Shown: piece by piece, positions 5,636 through 8,935 of the stretch
How positions within the stretch are numbered: position 1 is the stretch's first letter
Layout of the letters: each line of letters opens with the position of its first letter
Assembly (NCBI GenBank): GCA_023229405.1
Contig: JALNZH010000142.1
Span: 1-8,935 of the forward strand
Reading direction: 5' to 3'
Length of the DNA: 8,935 bases
Source of the DNA: Bacteroidota bacterium
GTDB taxonomy: Bacteria > Bacteroidota > Ignavibacteria > UBA10030 > UBA8401
Notes under the pieces: generated by a model
The model's database searches: none
The model's input: only the letters and a program-made list of their open reading frames with translations
Told to the model about the DNA's origin: nothing
Position numbers and translations under genes: made by a program

Positions 5636-6783
5636 AACCCGTACGGCGTTGATAAATACTGTTTTGCCAGATCGTGGGAATTTTCGAATGCTTTCAACCG
5701 CTGCACTTTTTGATATTGCATTATAGCATAATTCCGTTTCTTTTGCACATCATAGATCATTCCGATACGAAGGTTTGCCATCGTCATAAACGGTGAAGGC
5801 TCCTGTTTGTCCATGTGACGGCTGATTTCATCGCATTGAAAGAAATATCGTAACGCTTTTTCATAATTCTGTATTTGCATTGCTACCATGCCAAGATAAT
5901 AGACCGCCTCACGCTTGGCAAATCCCGAATACCCTCGCTGCCCCTTTTCGCATCGCGACAGAATTTCCTGAAATGTAGTTTCCGACTCTCCATATTTCGA
6001 CAGCGAATACGAACTTCTTCCCACATACCGGTGAAACACCACATTATTCGGAAACTGCTTTAGCAACGAAGTGCAAAGATCGTACGCTTTTGCGTACTGT
6101 CGTTCATAATTGTAACTTAGTTGCAGCAAGAAATATTTCGCCTCAATTGCGGCAAATTTTGCGTGTTCCGATGCGGTCGTCAACTGTTCGATTCCTTGCA
6201 GTTTATTCCCAGTCGGGAAAAAGACCATAACCGGTTTGACAATTGGATATTTTTCGGGAATTGTCGAAGCATAATAATTGTAAATGCCGATACCGAGCAA
6301 TATGTCATAATTTTCCGGCGCCAGTGAATACGCTTTCTGCACAATGGGCAGTGCCAAACGTCCGTTATTCGCCGCTTTTATCCAGCTGCTTCGGTTGGCA
6401 CGCAACCGTCCCTGAAAGCCTAGTGCACCTCCTTTGAAGAACAATGCGCTAACATCATTCTCATTTACTTCCAAGAGGCTATCACAGATATCGATTACAT
6501 CATCCATTTTGGCAATGAATGTATCGTCATTCGATTCATCATCGATCGTCATTAGAATCTTCCACCAATCGATCATTGCCAGGAAAAATTTCCCTGCAGG
6601 ATGGGTGGGATAATTTTTTGCAAGCAACGAGAATTCTCTCTCCGCTTTTTCAAATTCAAGATTGTAAACCGCATGGATACCCCGTTTTGCTTGGGCATCA
6701 AATTCCTGCGACATAATCCATTGCGCGGACACAGACGAAGTGCCAATAAGGGAAAGAAAGATAAAAAGAAGCGATGATCTCAC
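5632..6783 (-). CDS. secreted TPR-repeat protein with IML2/TTC39-like features
   Basis: 383 aa from a GTG start. Residues 1-20 are a Sec signal peptide ending SSVSA; no lipobox is seen, so the mature protein is probably periplasmic. TPR-like helix pairs are visible at about 27-60 (YNLEFEKAEREFSLLAKNYP), 213-246, 247-280, 291-324 (YYLGMVAMQIQNYEKALRYF) and 336-368. Between them, about 112-200 is a non-repeat block with GGALGFQGRLRANRSSW and GIGIYNYYAS, then a proline-containing segment ending in FFPTGNKLQGIEQL. The order recalls eukaryotic IML2/TTC39 TPR proteins, a resemblance from memory and not an alignment. No catalytic motif is present, so a scaffold or protein-binding role is likely. The start shares one base with the stop of the protease gene (TAGTG), and the stop overlaps the ZIP start (ATGA), so translation is probably coupled. 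The signal peptide supports the GTG start. Confidence 0.87.
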   Translation of the reverse strand: MRSSLLFIFLSLIGTSSVSAQWIMSQEFDAQAKRGIHAVYNLEFEKAEREFSLLAKNYPTHPAGKFFLAMIDWWKILMTIDDESNDDTFIAKMDDVIDICDSLLEVNENDVSALFFKGGALGFQGRLRANRSSWIKAANNGRLALPIVQKAYSLAPENYDILLGIGIYNYYASTIPEKYPIVKPVMVFFPTGNKLQGIEQLTTASEHAKFAAIEAKYFLLQLSYNYERQYAKAYDLCTSLLKQFPNNVVFHRYVGRSSYSLSKYGESETTFQEILSRCEKGQRGYSGFAKREAVYYLGMVAMQIQNYEKALRYFFQCDEISRHMDKQEPSPFMTMANLRIGMIYDVQKKRNYAIMQYQKVQRLKAFENSHDLAKQYLSTPYGL

Positions 6784-7739
6784 TATTGCTCTTGTACCGG
6801 TTCCGGCGTTACGGTGATCAGCTGTTGTTTCCGATCATCACGCCATTGATCATAATTCCACACCCCTTCTGCTTCACCAACCCACTTCCATTGATAAATT
6901 ACTGCGGTTCCTATCACCATTACCAGAGTCGCCAACGCTCCCCCTTCGGGACCAAATGCTCCGCCAGTCAGCCAATCGGGTCCGACCACGATCGCTTTGC
7001 CAATCTGTTCATTCTCCGACGATGTTCCGCTGACCGGATATGAATAGACAAATCCTTGAAAGAAATTCCACGAAATATGGAGGCCAATCGGCAGCCAGAG
7101 TGCCCGTGTTTTAAAATATGCGATGGAAAGCCAGATCCCGGCTAATCCGACATTGATCAGTCCAAACATCGATGCATTCGGATTTGCGGCATGCGCAACG
7201 GCGAATAATAACGATATTGAAAGCGTGGCGATAATTTTGTTTGTTCCTTCCACAAACGATTGAAAAATGTAACCGCGAAACAATACTTCCTCACCGTACC
7301 CCACAACGGTATACAACGCCAGACTATTCGTAAATGTCAACGCAGCCTGCTGAAACGAAAGATCGCGAAATTCGATTGTAACCATTCCAGTGGAATATTC
7401 GATCGCAAATATTACGGACATCATACTGGAGCCGAAGAGCAAACCCTGCGTCAACTCTTTTCCCCATTGTACTTTAAATGAAATACCAAAGGAGTGGAAC
7501 GGCCGCCGGTCAACAAACCGGAGCATCACCCATGTCGCGACAGTGATCATGATATACGCAATCATTGTCCCGACCGTCTGCACAGGAATACCCGGGATCA
7601 TTTTGATAACACTCATTACGGGCATTGTAACGGCAATATTGCTGAACGCAATGAGCCCGAAGAAGATTCCAATTTTCCACCCTGCGCGGAGAATGTCCAG
7701 TTCAGGGTGAAAGAATATTTTCTTCATCGTTGGATTCAT
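6783..7739 (-). CDS. CPBP-family intramembrane metalloprotease (CAAX protease-like)
   Basis: 318 aa, multi-pass membrane protein. The three conserved CPBP/Abi motifs are all present: GEEVLFRG with Glu150, Glu151 and Arg155; FAVAH with His183; and HISWN with His221 and Asn225. These residues form the putative metal site, so an active protease is predicted. Hydrophobic segments lie at about 22-45, 52-75, 97-116, 133-147, 165-186, 192-208, 213-233 and 265-283, and a charged tail follows. The DWLTGGAFGPEGG stretch near 255-267 is common in this family. Family members range from prenyl-protein proteases to bacteriocin self-immunity and membrane-signalling proteins; the substrate is unknown. ATG 7739 overlaps the stop of the synthetase gene (ATGA) and has a good ribosome site; a second Met four codons later is possible. 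Confidence 0.92.
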   Translation of the reverse strand: MNPTMKKIFFHPELDILRAGWKIGIFFGLIAFSNIAVTMPVMSVIKMIPGIPVQTVGTMIAYIMITVATWVMLRFVDRRPFHSFGISFKVQWGKELTQGLLFGSSMMSVIFAIEYSTGMVTIEFRDLSFQQAALTFTNSLALYTVVGYGEEVLFRGYIFQSFVEGTNKIIATLSISLLFAVAHAANPNASMFGLINVGLAGIWLSIAYFKTRALWLPIGLHISWNFFQGFVYSYPVSGTSSENEQIGKAIVVGPDWLTGGAFGPEGGALATLVMVIGTAVIYQWKWVGEAEGVWNYDQWRDDRKQQLITVTPEPVQEQ

Positions 7740-8935
7740 ATTCTCTCCAGTAAATAATCCCGTACGGCACTGATTGCAATACGGTCTTGTTTCATGGAAT
7801 CTCTCTCACGCACTGTCACAGTCTGGTCTACGAGCGTCTGTGAATCGATGGTAAAACAAAACGGTGTACCGATCTCATCCTGCCGACGGTATCGGCGGCC
7901 AATCGCACCGCTGTCATCGTAAAACACGCGGAAGTACTTTTGCAGTTCCTTCGCCATCTTTTTGGCCAGATCATCCATTCCGTCCCTGTTTACCAACGGA
8001 AGGATCGCCGCTTTCATCGGCGCCAGTTTCGGGTTGAGATGCAAGACCGTACGCAATTCACCTGCCCCTTCGGCGCCTTCCACCATTTCTTCGTCGTACG
8101 AAGCGCATAGGAACGCCATCAACGACCGGCTGGCGCCTGCCGATGTTTCAATCACAAACGGTACAAATTTTTCTTTGGATTGTTCGTCGAAATATTTTAA
8201 TGATTTGCCGGAAAACTGTTCGTGCTGCGAAAGATCAAAATTGGTTCTACTGTGAATCCCTTCAATTTCACCCCATCCGAACGGAAACTTGAACTCGATA
8301 TCCACTGCAGCTTTTGCATAATGTGCAAGCTTTTCATGCGTATGCCACTGCAGATTTTCCTGTTTCATGCCGAGTTCCAGAAACCACTTCATCCGCTGCT
8401 CACGCCAGTATTCGAAGAATGTGTCCTCTTCGCCCGGTTTCACAAAGTATTGCATCTCCATCTGTTCAAACTCACGGGTTCGAAAAAGAAAATTTTTCGT
8501 ATTAATTTCATTCCGAAACGCTTTCCCTATTTGCGCAATGCCGAACGGCAGTTTCTGGCGCGATGCGCTTTGTACGTTCAGAAAGTTCACGAAGATACCC
8601 TGCGCTGTTTCCGGCCGAAGATATACAACATTGTTCGAGTCTTCCACCGGACCGACAAATGTTTTGAACATCAGATTGAACTGGCGGGCTTCTGTAAACG
8701 GACCTTTCGTGCCGCAGTTCGGGCACGAGATATTTTTAATGGCTTTTGCCACAGATTCGTCACTGGAGATCCGCGCGGCAAACTCGTTCACGATCTTCTC
8801 ATCCGCCTGCTGCCCCTCAAACTCGCCGGAAAACATTTCGCGGAGCACATCTTTCTTTTTCTTGGTATTGAGCTCATCCATCAGCACATCCACACGGTAC
8901 CGCGATTTGCAGTGTTTACAGTCCACCATCGGATC
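7736..8935 (-). CDS. glyS: glycyl-tRNA synthetase, dimeric class II type (5' partial)
   Basis: About 399 residues of a class II synthetase that charges tRNA-Gly. The frame continues off the right edge (DP precedes MVDC), so the Met at 8927-8929 is internal: homologues carry TDPMVDC about 100 residues from the true start. Residues counted from that Met: a Cys quartet C4/C7 and C69/C72 (CKHC and CPNC), likely a zinc ribbon; the glycine-site segment RPETAQGIFVNF at about 105-116; motif 2 at 138-156 (FRNEI through RTREFEQME); motif 3 ETSAGASRSLMAFL at about 261-274; and an anticodon-binding domain from about 301, with YRRQDEIGTPFCFTID. This is the alpha2 form shared by eukaryotes, archaea and many bacteria, not the GlyQ/GlyS tetramer; glyS or glyQS are both used as symbols. 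It is the most upstream visible gene of the minus-strand operon. Its promoter, and any T-box, would be off the window. Confidence 0.96.
   Translation of the reverse strand, partial: DPMVDCKHCKSRYRVDVLMDELNTKKKKDVLREMFSGEFEGQQADEKIVNEFAARISSDESVAKAIKNISCPNCGTKGPFTEARQFNLMFKTFVGPVEDSNNVVYLRPETAQGIFVNFLNVQSASRQKLPFGIAQIGKAFRNEINTKNFLFRTREFEQMEMQYFVKPGEEDTFFEYWREQRMKWFLELGMKQENLQWHTHEKLAHYAKAAVDIEFKFPFGWGEIEGIHSRTNFDLSQHEQFSGKSLKYFDEQSKEKFVPFVIETSAGASRSLMAFLCASYDEEMVEGAEGAGELRTVLHLNPKLAPMKAAILPLVNRDGMDDLAKKMAKELQKYFRVFYDDSGAIGRRYRRQDEIGTPFCFTIDSQTLVDQTVTVRERDSMKQDRIAISAVRDYLLERI
7743..7748 (-). promoter_or_regulatory. Shine-Dalgarno for the CPBP protease gene
   Basis: On the minus strand GGAGAG lies 3 nt before ATG 7739, inside the last codons of the synthetase gene. 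It supports the 7739 start, with the overlapping stop allowing re-initiation, over the downstream Met at 7727. Confidence 0.65.

Noticed and set aside
6783..7739. CPBP protein as part of a bacteriocin self-immunity or abortive-infection system
   Set aside because: No small leader-type peptide, ABC exporter, toxin or defence gene is nearby; the operon context is housekeeping plus envelope.
8927..8929. Met codon near the right edge as the start of glycyl-tRNA synthetase
   Set aside because: The frame continues upstream and homologues place this DPMVDC segment well inside the protein, so the gene is cut by the window edge.

Overview
The window looks like a chromosomal segment from a moderately AT-rich member of the Bacteroidota/Chlorobiota/Ignavibacteriota group. 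The evidence is an outer-membrane PorV/PorQ-family barrel, an SbsA-type Ig-like lipoprotein of the kind common in that group, paired SPOR-domain envelope proteins, and mostly weak Shine-Dalgarno sequences. This assignment is inference from protein families; there is no rRNA to confirm it. I saw no tRNA, rRNA, IS element, prophage, CRISPR array or integration site. Coding density is very high: the only non-coding gaps over 50 bp are the divergent region at 3670-3847 and the terminator gap at 4805-4876.

Layout. (1) 31-1989, plus strand: a short aldehyde-dehydrogenase-family protein lacking every catalytic residue, then a SPOR-domain lipoprotein whose start overlaps or abuts the ALDH stop, then a second secreted SPOR-domain protein 2 bp later. 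The spacing suggests one transcript continuing from a gene off the left edge, perhaps a full-length ALDH of a deoC-type deoxyribose cluster. (2) 1990-3669, minus strand: a lipoprotein of about 559 aa with several Ig-like modules. Its stop codon directly abuts the stop of the plus-strand operon. (3) 3670-3847: a divergent intergenic region with a 13-bp tandem repeat, a candidate promoter, a GC palindrome and a consensus AGGAGG ribosome binding site. (4) 3848-4804, plus strand: the PorV/PorQ-family protein, followed by a strong bidirectional terminator at 4822-4856. (5) 8935-4877, minus strand: a tight operon of four genes, read right to left: glycyl-tRNA synthetase (5' part beyond the edge), a CPBP-family intramembrane protease, a secreted TPR protein, and a ZIP-family metal transporter. 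Each junction overlaps by 4, 1 and 4 nt, so translation is probably coupled.

How it fits together: regions 1 to 4 are mostly cell-envelope genes (peptidoglycan-binding SPOR domains, a surface or periplasmic lipoprotein, an outer-membrane barrel). Region 5 ties a housekeeping synthetase with a zinc-ribbon-like Cys quartet to a membrane protease, a periplasmic TPR scaffold and a divalent-metal importer. No single known system explains that operon. The points most worth following up are the catalytically empty ALDH, the TPR protein with a resemblance to eukaryotic IML2/TTC39, and the glyS-CPBP-TPR-ZIP operon itself.
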